11,746 nt of DNA from Treponema sp. (GTDB taxonomy: Bacteria > Spirochaetota > Spirochaetia > Treponematales > Breznakiellaceae), in NCBI GenBank assembly GCA_031257695.1, contig JAIROB010000213.1:1-11746 (forward strand), given 5' to 3'. How positions within the stretch are numbered: position 1 is the stretch's first letter; each line of letters starts with the position of its first letter. The notes beneath the pieces are model-generated. The model made no database searches. It was given only the letters and a program-made list of their open reading frames with translations, and had not been told where the DNA came from. Positions 1-6,772 of this stretch are shown here, piece by piece. The position numbers and the translations under genes were made by a program.

Positions 1-621
1 CTCCGGGAACAGCTCATCCTCCAGGGGCTCTTCAAGCCCGCCGTTCTCCTCCTCTCCTTCGTCGTCTTCTTCCGTGTCAACATAGGAGCCCTCCACGCCG
101 CCGGCAAAGGCCCAGGTTCTGCTCCGGACATCGGCGGAAAAGCCCCGGCCGGAAAAAACCGTGCCGTCGGAGCGCTGAATGTCCACTGTGTGCTCGTCGC
201 TGCCGGCGAGGATGCGTTTTTCGTCCTCCCAGGAAAGCCGGTCCGTTTCTATGGTGATATCCTCGGAATCCACAGCAATAATGATGCTCCGTTCCAGTTG
301 GATGTTTCCCGAATCAAGATTCACCAGGCCGCTTCCCGCGCTGCCCGTGGCGTTGACTTCGTTGCCGTGGTCATAAAACTGTTCAAAGGAAAAGTTTTGC
401 AGCTCCATGGTCTGCCGGGTTTCATAGCGCTCCGCCTGCTGGGCCCTGAACCGCACCACCGGGTCTCCGTCCCGTATCCGGACATACTCCACATTCTCCA
501 TCACAATATCCGCCTGGTCGTCGTTTTCCGAGACGGCGTCCCCGTAGTCAAAGGTGCAGCGTCCAAACACAAAAACCGCCAGGCAGAACGCTAAAAATAG
601 TTTTCCTGTTTTGTGTTTCAT
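1..621 (-). CDS. lptC: LptC-like lipid export periplasmic protein, 3' end missing
   Basis: An open frame of 207 codons runs from ATG at 621 to the window edge without a stop. The start is supported by an AGGAAG ribosome site at 628-633, six bases from the ATG and overlapping the pyrG stop. Residues 5-20 are hydrophobic and followed by Cys22, so it is probably a lipoprotein or membrane-anchored protein, although the residue before the Cys is Arg, which is poor for a lipobox. The body (about residues 40-170) has the short beta-strand pattern of LptC/OstA-type proteins: a VRIRDGDPVVRF strand, then NFSFEQFYDHG, then SGSGLV-like turns. LptC bridges the LptB2FG transporter and LptA. The visible C-terminus is very acidic (14 of the last 27 residues are Asp or Glu). 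It lies 10 bases after pyrG, so the two are probably cotranscribed. The family call rests on fold pattern and neighbourhood; an lptA-like gene would be expected next. Confidence 0.8.
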   Translation of the reverse strand, partial: MKHKTGKLFLAFCLAVFVFGRCTFDYGDAVSENDDQADIVMENVEYVRIRDGDPVVRFRAQQAERYETRQTMELQNFSFEQFYDHGNEVNATGSAGSGLVNLDSGNIQLERSIIIAVDSEDITIETDRLSWEDEKRILAGSDEHTVDIQRSDGTVFSGRGFSADVRSRTWAFAGGVEGSYVDTEEDDEGEEENGGLEEPLEDELFPE

Positions 622-631
622 CGGCGGCTTC

Positions 632-2260
632 CTAACGCTCCTTTGCCTGCTTTGCCGCGGCGACAAAGTCCCTGAACAGGGGGCTTGCGGCGGTGGGCTT
701 GGACTTGAACTCCGGGTGAAACTGGACGCCCAGGCCCCAGGGGTGGTCCGGCCACTCCACCGCTTCCACCAGACTCTTGTCCTCGGTAAAGCCCGTGAGG
801 CGCAGCCCGGAGTCGATCATTTCTTTGCGGTAGATGTTGGCAAACTCGTAACGGTGCCGGTGCCGCTCGGAGACGATCTTCGTCTTATAGGCTTCAAAAA
901 ACTTCGAGTCCGGCTCGGGCATGGATTTCCATTCCCCCAGCCGCATGGTGCCTCCGTAGTTTTTCACATCCACCTGATCCTCCAAAAGGCTCACCACCGC
1001 CCGTTTGGTGTCCTGGTTGAATTCCGTGGAATCCGCGTCTTCCCAGCCCAGGACATTCCGCGCCCAGTCTATCACCATGACCTGCATCCCCAGGCAAATG
1101 CCGAAAAAGGGAAGTTTACGGGTCCGGGCCCAGGCCGCGGCCTTTACCATGCCGTCTATGCCCCGCTGGCCGAAGCCGCCGGGAACCAAAACGCCGTCCA
1201 CCCCCCCGCCCTCCGCGGCCGCTCCCAGGATCGTGTCCGGGTCCGCGGTTTCCTCCAGCCGGGAGGAGTCGATTTTGACCAGCTCCACCTCGACAGCGCT
1301 TTCCAGGCCGGCGTGGAACAGCGCCTCAAACACCGATTTATAGGAATCGTGGAGGTCCATGTACTTGCCCACAATGCCTATCCGCACGGTCCCCTGCCGG
1401 GCTTTAAGCCGCTCCATCATGGCGCTCCAGGGCTTGAGGTTGGCGTGACGGCTCTCCACTCCCAGCTTCTTCAGCGCCACCTGATCCAGTTTCTGATCGT
1501 AAAAAATAAGGGGCACCTCATAAATTGTCGTGGCCACATTATAGGAAGTAAATACGGCTTCGATTTCCACGTTGGTAAAAAGGGCGATCTTCCGGCGGGT
1601 AGCCTCGTCCAGGGGCACCGGAGCGCGGCAGATCAGCATATCCGGCTGAATCCCCTGTTCCTGCATCGCCTTTACCGAGTGTTGGGTGGGCTTGGTCTTG
1701 AGCTCCCCCTCCCCGACTTCGGGGATCAGGGTCAGGTGCGCCAAAAGAACATTGTCCCGGCCCAGTTCATGAACAAGCTGCCGGGCCGATTCCAGAAAAG
1801 GAATGGACTCAATATCCCCCACGGTGCCGCCAATCTCCACAATCACCACATCGGTGTCCGTGTCTTCCCTGGAAACCGCCAGGATCCGGCTCTTTATTTC
1901 ATCGGTGATATGAGGAATGACCTGAACGCAGCGCCCCAGGTAACGGCCCTCCCGCTCCTTGCGGATAACCGCCTCGTAGATCTGGCCGGTGGTAATGGAA
2001 TTGGTCCGGGAAAGGGGCCCCGAGGTAAAACGGGCGTAGTTTCCCAGGTCCAGGTCCGTTTCGCCCCCGTCGTCGGTCACGTAGACCTCCCCGTGCTGGT
2101 AGGGGCTCATGGTCCCGGCGTCCACGTTGATATAGGGATCGCACTTGACCATACGTACGTTCAGCCCCCGGCTCTCCAGCAAAGCCCCCAGCGATGAAGC
2201 GGCGACTCCCTTGCCCAGGCTTGAACACACCCCCCCTGTAACAAAAATATACTTGTTCAT
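632..2260 (-). CDS. pyrG: CTP synthase
   Basis: This 542-residue protein has the usual CTP synthase length. The enzyme makes CTP from UTP, ATP and glutamine in the cytoplasm. The N-terminal synthetase domain (about 1-270) opens with MNKYIFVTGGVCSSLGKG, whose SSLGKG is the nucleotide P-loop; the fourth residue of this GGV-SS motif is Cys12 where I would expect Val or Ile. CDPYINVDAGTMSP (40-53) and the HGEVYVTDDGGETDLDLG stretch are family signatures. The C-terminal class I glutamine amidotransferase domain (about 291-537) carries the nucleophile Cys389 in GICLGMQ and the His515/Glu517 pair in QFHPEF, so both activities look intact. The ATG is fixed by the conserved N-terminus and an in-frame TAG three codons upstream. 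There is no Shine-Dalgarno sequence; the promoter sits directly before the gene (see 2261-2297). lptC follows after 10 bases. Confidence 0.98.
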   Translation of the reverse strand: MNKYIFVTGGVCSSLGKGVAASSLGALLESRGLNVRMVKCDPYINVDAGTMSPYQHGEVYVTDDGGETDLDLGNYARFTSGPLSRTNSITTGQIYEAVIRKEREGRYLGRCVQVIPHITDEIKSRILAVSREDTDTDVVIVEIGGTVGDIESIPFLESARQLVHELGRDNVLLAHLTLIPEVGEGELKTKPTQHSVKAMQEQGIQPDMLICRAPVPLDEATRRKIALFTNVEIEAVFTSYNVATTIYEVPLIFYDQKLDQVALKKLGVESRHANLKPWSAMMERLKARQGTVRIGIVGKYMDLHDSYKSVFEALFHAGLESAVEVELVKIDSSRLEETADPDTILGAAAEGGGVDGVLVPGGFGQRGIDGMVKAAAWARTRKLPFFGICLGMQVMVIDWARNVLGWEDADSTEFNQDTKRAVVSLLEDQVDVKNYGGTMRLGEWKSMPEPDSKFFEAYKTKIVSERHRHRYEFANIYRKEMIDSGLRLTGFTEDKSLVEAVEWPDHPWGLGVQFHPEFKSKPTAASPLFRDFVAAAKQAKER

Positions 2261-2297
2261 GTAAAACTATTATTCCGAAGCGCCCCCGTTTAGTCAA
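2261..2297 (-). promoter_or_regulatory. pyrG promoter, nearly leaderless
   Basis: On the minus strand TTGACT (2297-2292) and AATAAT (2274-2269) are each five of six matches to the sigma-70 consensus and are separated by exactly 17 bases. The expected start is about seven bases after the -10 box, at 2262-2260, which is at or within two bases of the pyrG ATG. No ribosome-binding sequence lies between. The promoter is read from sequence only. Confidence 0.7.
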
Positions 2298-2430
2298 TTG
2301 CGGGACAGGGTAAATGCTGCGTCCCCGCTAACCCAACCGGGTCCATGGGGGGAGGGGGGCAGGCATTATTCGTGTAAAGGTTCCCAAAAAGAGCGCCGAT
2401 ACTAAAGGCACCGGGGATAAAACCTCAAAC

Positions 2431-2486
2431 AAAGACGGTGCGCAAGGGGCTCAATGCCCTACGTCCAGGCGCATCGTCTTTTTTTT
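2431..2486 (-). terminator. Hairpin terminator after the Maf/DUF115 gene
   Basis: AAAGACGGTGCGC (2431-2443) pairs with GCGCATCGTCTTT (2469-2481), a 13-base stem with one G-T wobble (G-U or A-C depending on strand). An inner GGGGC/GCCCT stem sits in the loop. The eight-T run at 2479-2486 overlaps the stop codon of the minus-strand gene. Read on the minus strand, the stem is followed by GTTTGAGGTTTT, a moderate U-tract; read on the plus strand the U-tract is perfect, so it may work in both directions. It separates the lepB-ftsI-maf unit from the pyrG promoter. Confidence 0.7.
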
Positions 2487-4350
2487 ATGCATCCGGCGAA
2501 AGTATCCGCAGGTGATACGCCGCGGCCTCCGCCAGGGAACGGTAGAGTTTCACGGACAGATCCAGGTACTGCCCGTAGGGATCGGCCCCGGGGTTTGCGG
2601 GGGAGGCTTCCAACTCCGCCAGGGGGGGGAAGAGAAAGCCCGCCACGTCCTTGACTTCGCTTTCCATGATGAGGCGGTTCACGTCGTCCAGGCGCTTGAG
2701 GACCCGGTCCCGGTCCGTTTGCCCCGCCCGGGGATCCGCGGCCGCGGCAAGACCGGCGGATTCGGCGGCCAGCGCCCGCAGGCTTTCCAGACCCCGCAGC
2801 AGGGCCCCGGACGCGGAACGATGCCGGCTTAAACGCTCCGCCCGCGCCGCGGGGGCATTGAAGTCCCGGTCTATGCCGGAGAACGCCTCGGCCAGCAGCG
2901 CCCTTATTTCGGCGCGGCGGGGGGGCAGGGCGAGGAGTTCCTCCGCCGGGCAGGGGGGGAAGCGGTCCATGGCGAGGCCCTCCGGGGAAAGGCTGTGGCA
3001 GCGCAGCGCCGGGTAGAGGCGCGCCTGGTTTTCAAACCAGCTTGCGTAGAGGGACAGGCGCCGGTCGGTGAGGACCTGGCCGCCCCGCGCCGAGGGGGCG
3101 CGGAAGGGGAGGCCGTCCCGGAGGGCGCGGACGGACAGGGTTTCCGCGGGCAGGAAACGCCGGGATTCCCAGTGGGCGCGGGTCTCAAAGAGCGCGCCGC
3201 GGAAGTGGGTTTTCAGGCCCGGAAAGGACAGGTCAAGGCCGGCGATCCACAGGTCGCCGCCCGCGGGGAGCAGCGAGCGGGCGAAGTCCCAGGCGGTGGT
3301 GGCCACGGAGCCCCCGGCGCCCAGGCTGCCCTTGGGGTCGATCCGCTCCTCGATGAAGCGGCCCAGGGGGAAGAGGGACGCGCAGAGGAAGGCCCGGGCA
3401 AAGGGTTCCCGCAGCGCCGAGGGCCAGACCGCGGATTCCGCGATGAGGCAGGTGTTGGGAGCGGGCACGCGGTCCAGGTGGCGGGCGTTCCAGTACTGGG
3501 GGTCCACCGCCACGGTAAAATCCGGGTCCACCCCGCGTTCCAAAAGGAGCCGCTGGGAGGTGTCCACCGCCACTACCAGCGCCCGTTGCGCCAGGTCCGG
3601 CAGGAGGGGGGCGACGCTGTCCAGGGAAGGGCCCGCCGCCGCCAGAAGCACGGGGAAGGGCAGGGGGGAGAGCCGGGCGAAAAGTTCCGAGACCCCGGGC
3701 AGATCCCGGATGGCCCCCCGGTTCGCCGCCAGGTTGCGGACCCAGCGTTTCCCGAAGCGCCGGAGGGTGGCCGTGTTCACGTCCTCCCGGACGGACCACC
3801 CGCGTATGCGCTGCTCCAAAGCGGCGTACCACTCCGGGTCCAGGCTCATCAGGGCCCGGTTACGGATCAGGGCGCATTTGCCCCCGCCCCGGGGCCCTTC
3901 CTCCGCAAGCCGGAGCGCGGCGATAACGGCTTCCGGCGCGTCGCCGATCACAAACAGCGCCCTGTTCCGTGTGAGAAAGGCGCCCAGGTCCCGGGTTTCC
4001 AGCGCGGTTTTCAGTATCGCCGGGTGACGCTCCACCACCACCAGAGGGCGGTCCGGCGCGGCCGCGGCAAGGGCTTCCGCCGCGTAGCCCAGGCCGAACC
4101 CCAGGATGACCGCCGGGCCGTCCTCCCCGGCGGTTTCCGCCAGCCGCCGGGCTTCCCGAACCGGGTCTCTGGGGGAATGGACGTGGACCCCCCGCAGGGT
4201 CAGGGTCGGATCGCCGGACTGCGCGGCTTCGACACGCAGGGATTCCCCCGCCGGATCCTCCGGGGCCTCCCGCAGGATCTTCTCCGCCAATCCGGGGTAG
4301 CGGTCGGCGAGGATACGGAAATTGGTTTCTCCGGCCTTATTCGAGCTCAA
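2485..4350 (-). CDS. Maf/DUF115 (MptE-like) motility-associated factor protein
   Basis: This is a protein of about 621 residues of the MAF_flag10/DUF115 family. Members transfer nonulosonic-acid-type sugars to flagellin in several bacteria; treponemal flagellins are known to be glycosylated, so that role is plausible but not shown. With the start used here, a Rossmann-like segment ILGFGLGY (82-89) and VVVERHP (104-110) are followed by the family signature AAAGPSLD (237-244), then DPDFTVAVDPQ, GSVATTAWDFA (347-357) and GLDLSFPG. The C-terminal 150 residues are helical and Ala/Leu-rich. The frame is open up to an ATG at 4443, but that would overlap the PBP gene by 107 bases and has no ribosome site. 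TTG at 4350 overlaps it by 14 and sits just before the typical N-terminal NFRILADRYPGLAEKI helix, so I prefer it. Neither start has a clear Shine-Dalgarno; coupling to the PBP stop is likely. It is the last gene of the unit, before the hairpin. Confidence 0.85.
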   Translation of the reverse strand: MSSNKAGETNFRILADRYPGLAEKILREAPEDPAGESLRVEAAQSGDPTLTLRGVHVHSPRDPVREARRLAETAGEDGPAVILGFGLGYAAEALAAAAPDRPLVVVERHPAILKTALETRDLGAFLTRNRALFVIGDAPEAVIAALRLAEEGPRGGGKCALIRNRALMSLDPEWYAALEQRIRGWSVREDVNTATLRRFGKRWVRNLAANRGAIRDLPGVSELFARLSPLPFPVLLAAAGPSLDSVAPLLPDLAQRALVVAVDTSQRLLLERGVDPDFTVAVDPQYWNARHLDRVPAPNTCLIAESAVWPSALREPFARAFLCASLFPLGRFIEERIDPKGSLGAGGSVATTAWDFARSLLPAGGDLWIAGLDLSFPGLKTHFRGALFETRAHWESRRFLPAETLSVRALRDGLPFRAPSARGGQVLTDRRLSLYASWFENQARLYPALRCHSLSPEGLAMDRFPPCPAEELLALPPRRAEIRALLAEAFSGIDRDFNAPAARAERLSRHRSASGALLRGLESLRALAAESAGLAAAADPRAGQTDRDRVLKRLDDVNRLIMESEVKDVAGFLFPPLAELEASPANPGADPYGQYLDLSVKLYRSLAEAAAYHLRILSPDA

Positions 4351-6241
4351 GAAGGATAACCGTGTTTTCGTCCAGGGGGCTTCCCGGCGGCGGGTTTTGC
4401 CGGCGGACCCAGCCGTTGCCGGAAATTTCCACCTGAATATCATCCCGGAGGAGCAGGGGGAAGAGTTCCCGTTTGGAATAGCCGCTGAAGTTGGGGACCA
4501 CGGAGCCCACCACGGGGCTGAGGGGCGGGGGCAGGCTTATGGCGCCGGGGTGGCTTACCTGGGGGTTTCGCCCCCGGGGTATGCCCAGGTAGTCCACCAG
4601 CGCCTCCGCGGCCTCCCGGATGGGCGGAGCCGCGATACGGCCCCCCAGGTAGGATTCGCCCATGGGCTTGATGATCGCCAGGTACAGGATCAGCGAGGGA
4701 GATTCCGCGGGCAGCAGGGCGATACAACTGGCTATGTACTCCGTCTTGGAATAGGCCCTGGTTTGGGGGTCGATGACCTGGGCGGTGCCGGTTTTTACCG
4801 CCAGGGACAGGTCCCGGATATTGGCCCGCCAGCCGGTGCCTATGTCCGAGGTCACGTCCGCCATGTAGGAGCGCATGGCCCGGGCGGTTTCCGGTTTCAG
4901 GACCCGCCGCCCCGGCCCCGGTTCAAAGGCCCGGATGGTTTCGCCCCGGGGCGACACGATCCGGGACACGATCCGGGGGGGGACCAGGAACCCGTCGTTG
5001 GCCACCGCGCTGGCGGCCTGGACCATCTGCAGGGCGGAAACGGAAATTTCCTGGCCCATGGAGATGGTCGGCTTGGTCCGGGCCGACCAGCGGTCCGGGG
5101 GGATAAGGTAGCCCACGGTTTCCCCGGGATTCCCCGCGCCGGTCCGGGCGCCGAAACCGTAGTTCTGGAGCAGATCGTAGAAGGCGTCCGCCCCAAGCTG
5201 ATCCGCGGCATACGCGGCCCCGGCGTTGCAGGACTTGATGATAATGTCCCGGATCGTCACCCTGCCGTGGGCGCCGAGGCAGGTGATAACTTCCCTGGTC
5301 CCCCGGCTGGTAATCCGCTCGTAGTGGCCGTCGCAGAAAAAAACGGAGCCGCTGTCGACCGCTCCCGAGTCCATCAGCGCCGAAAGGGAAAATACCTTGA
5401 ACACCGATCCCGGCTCGTAGGCCCAGATCGCGGGGCGGTCCATCCGGGAAAGTTCGTCCGAGGAGTTGATGTCGTTGGGATCGAAGTCCGGGAGGGAAGC
5501 GGAGCCCAGTATGTCCCCGGTACGGGGGTCCATGGCAATGAACATCACCGCCTCCGCCCGGCTTTCCAGGCGGGTCCGCTCGCCGATTTCTTCCAGAATA
5601 TGCTGCACGTTGGAGTCTATGGTTAAAAAAACCTGGTTGCCCGAACCTCCCCTGGCCCTGGCGGACGCGGGGGCAAGCTCCGACTCCAGGGCGTATTCTA
5701 TCCCCCCCAGGCCGTTGTTGCCGTCGCTCCCCACAAAGCCGACGATCTGGCTTGCCAGCCGTTTTTCCGGGTAGATGCGGCCCACAATCGCCTCAACATC
5801 GACCCCCCGCAGACGCCCTTCGGCCAGGAGGTTCTCAACCTCCCGGACCGTGGAGTGTTCCACCTGTTTTTTCAGATACACAAAGTCCGCGGCGGAGGAT
5901 TCGATCCGCTCCCGAATCGCCTCCTCGGGCATTTCCAGGATAGGGGCCAGATCCTTGACCAGTATGTCCATGTTGACAATATCCGGGCGCCACACGGAGA
6001 TATTGCCCAGCCGGGTCTGGATAGCGAGGATGCGGCCGTTCCGGTCCAGGATGGGCCCCCGCTCCACAAAGGGCTTTGCAGAAACGGTGTTTTCCTGATC
6101 CGCGGGGCTCAGCATAAGCGCCGCGTAGCGTACCAGCGCCCCCAGGCTCAGCAGGGCGAAGGCGGCGAGAAAAATAGGAAGCCTTTTTTTCTGTTCTTCC
6201 TCTATAGTGGGCTTTGTTTTCTTGTTGTCCAGTTTTTTCAT
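4337..6241 (-). CDS. ftsI: FtsI/SpoVD-type penicillin-binding protein with C-terminal PASTA domain
   Basis: This is a 634-residue class B penicillin-binding protein, a septal or elongation transpeptidase that cross-links peptidoglycan in the periplasm. It has a short basic cytoplasmic tail, one membrane anchor (about 21-44), the dimerisation motif RGPILDRNGRILA (61-73), and all three active-site motifs: Ser279-Val-Phe-Lys282, Ser337-Cys-Asn339 and Lys483-Thr-Gly485. The last 55 residues (VVPNFSGYSKREL to the end) look like one PASTA domain, common in Gram-positive PBP2x/SpoVD and not in proteobacterial FtsI. The ATG directly follows the lepB stop as TAAATG with no good Shine-Dalgarno, suggesting translational coupling. 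It overlaps the downstream Maf gene by 14 bases. No ftsL, rsmH or mraY neighbour is visible, so it is not inside a classical dcw cluster. FtsI is more likely than PBP2/MrdA, but the distinction is inferred. Confidence 0.93.
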   Translation of the reverse strand: MKKLDNKKTKPTIEEEQKKRLPIFLAAFALLSLGALVRYAALMLSPADQENTVSAKPFVERGPILDRNGRILAIQTRLGNISVWRPDIVNMDILVKDLAPILEMPEEAIRERIESSAADFVYLKKQVEHSTVREVENLLAEGRLRGVDVEAIVGRIYPEKRLASQIVGFVGSDGNNGLGGIEYALESELAPASARARGGSGNQVFLTIDSNVQHILEEIGERTRLESRAEAVMFIAMDPRTGDILGSASLPDFDPNDINSSDELSRMDRPAIWAYEPGSVFKVFSLSALMDSGAVDSGSVFFCDGHYERITSRGTREVITCLGAHGRVTIRDIIIKSCNAGAAYAADQLGADAFYDLLQNYGFGARTGAGNPGETVGYLIPPDRWSARTKPTISMGQEISVSALQMVQAASAVANDGFLVPPRIVSRIVSPRGETIRAFEPGPGRRVLKPETARAMRSYMADVTSDIGTGWRANIRDLSLAVKTGTAQVIDPQTRAYSKTEYIASCIALLPAESPSLILYLAIIKPMGESYLGGRIAAPPIREAAEALVDYLGIPRGRNPQVSHPGAISLPPPLSPVVGSVVPNFSGYSKRELFPLLLRDDIQVEISGNGWVRRQNPPPGSPLDENTVILLELE

Positions 6242-6724
6242 TTAATGCCCAATACCCGAGCCCCCGAAACCCTGTCGGTTTCGGAACAGGCTCACCTTTC
6301 CTAGTATGCGATCCACCGGAACAGGACCGTAAAACCGGGAATCGTAGGATTCACGGTTATTGTCCCCCAGGGCAAAAAACGTGTCCTCCCCGTCCCAGAC
6401 GCCGCAGCGTTTTACCGCCATGTCCCCCACGGGGGTAAGGAACACCACCACATCCCCGGCCTTGGGTTTGGACCAGCGGAGGAGGTAGCCCTTGGCTCCC
6501 GGCGGACGGAACCCGTAGGCGAGCCGGAGGACAAGCAAAACGGATCCGCTTTGTATGGCCGGCGTCATGGAGGGCCCTTCGGCAACCATGAAGTCAAACA
6601 AAAAAAATTTCATCAGCAGGGCGGCGACACAGCCCCATAGAACGGCCTTTCCGGGCCGTTCTAGTATCGCGGAGGGGCATCCGGGCCCGCGCCGGTTCTG
6701 GCGTTTATTGCCGGGCGCTTCCAT
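6242..6724 (-). CDS. lepB: Signal peptidase I
   Basis: A 160-residue S26 type I signal peptidase, a compact form. It cleaves signal peptides of exported proteins at the outer face of the inner membrane. A basic N-terminus is followed by one membrane segment (about 27-47), then EGPSMTP with the catalytic Ser52. The general base Lys105 lies in MAVKRCG, and the box E motif GDNNRESYDSRFYG spans 120-133. The catalytic Ser-Lys dyad is therefore intact. The segment between Ser and Lys is short and lacks the large insertion of the E. coli enzyme. The ATG at 6724 has no ribosome site, and a promoter ending four or so bases before it (6735-6763) suggests a near-leaderless transcript. The stop directly abuts the start of the PBP gene. 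Confidence 0.95.
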   Translation of the reverse strand: MEAPGNKRQNRRGPGCPSAILERPGKAVLWGCVAALLMKFFLFDFMVAEGPSMTPAIQSGSVLLVLRLAYGFRPPGAKGYLLRWSKPKAGDVVVFLTPVGDMAVKRCGVWDGEDTFFALGDNNRESYDSRFYGPVPVDRILGKVSLFRNRQGFGGSGIGH

Positions 6725-6734
6725 AGCACAGGAA

Positions 6735-6763
6735 AGTATAATACTTCATTTTAATAATGTCGA
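6735..6763 (-). promoter_or_regulatory. lepB promoter
   Basis: On the minus strand TCGACA (6763-6758) and TATACT (6740-6735) are each five of six matches to consensus with a 17-base spacer. The predicted transcript start near 6728 would leave a leader of only about four bases before the lepB ATG. It shares bases with a plus-strand TATAAT. Confidence 0.55.
6737..6742 (+). promoter_or_regulatory. Candidate -10 box for the M23 peptidase gene
   Basis: A perfect TATAAT lies 30 bases before the ATG at 6773, giving a leader of about 23 bases. No convincing -35 box is seen at the right distance, so this rests on the -10 match and the divergent layout alone. It overlaps the lepB -10 box on the other strand. 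Confidence 0.35.
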
Positions 6764-6772
6764 TAAACCAGT

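Noticed and set aside
554..2197. A 547-codon open frame antisense to pyrG
   Set aside because: It mirrors the pyrG coding frame in GC-rich DNA, has a composition rich in His, Gly and Pro typical of shadows, and shows no domain. pyrG is unambiguous.
2345..2361. G-rich tract as a possible G-quadruplex upstream of pyrG
   Set aside because: Only two uninterrupted G6 runs with a single-base separator; no four distinct G-tracts with proper loops.
2298..2430. CTP-dependent attenuator for pyrG as in Bacillus
   Set aside because: The promoter lies downstream of this stretch, so no leader exists to attenuate, and no GGGC start or leader hairpin with a T-run is found before the gene.
2995..5626. Long plus-strand open frames (454 and 434 codons) opposite the Maf and PBP genes
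   Set aside because: Low-complexity Gly/Arg/Pro-rich translations opposite well-supported genes; explained by codon bias in GC-rich sequence.
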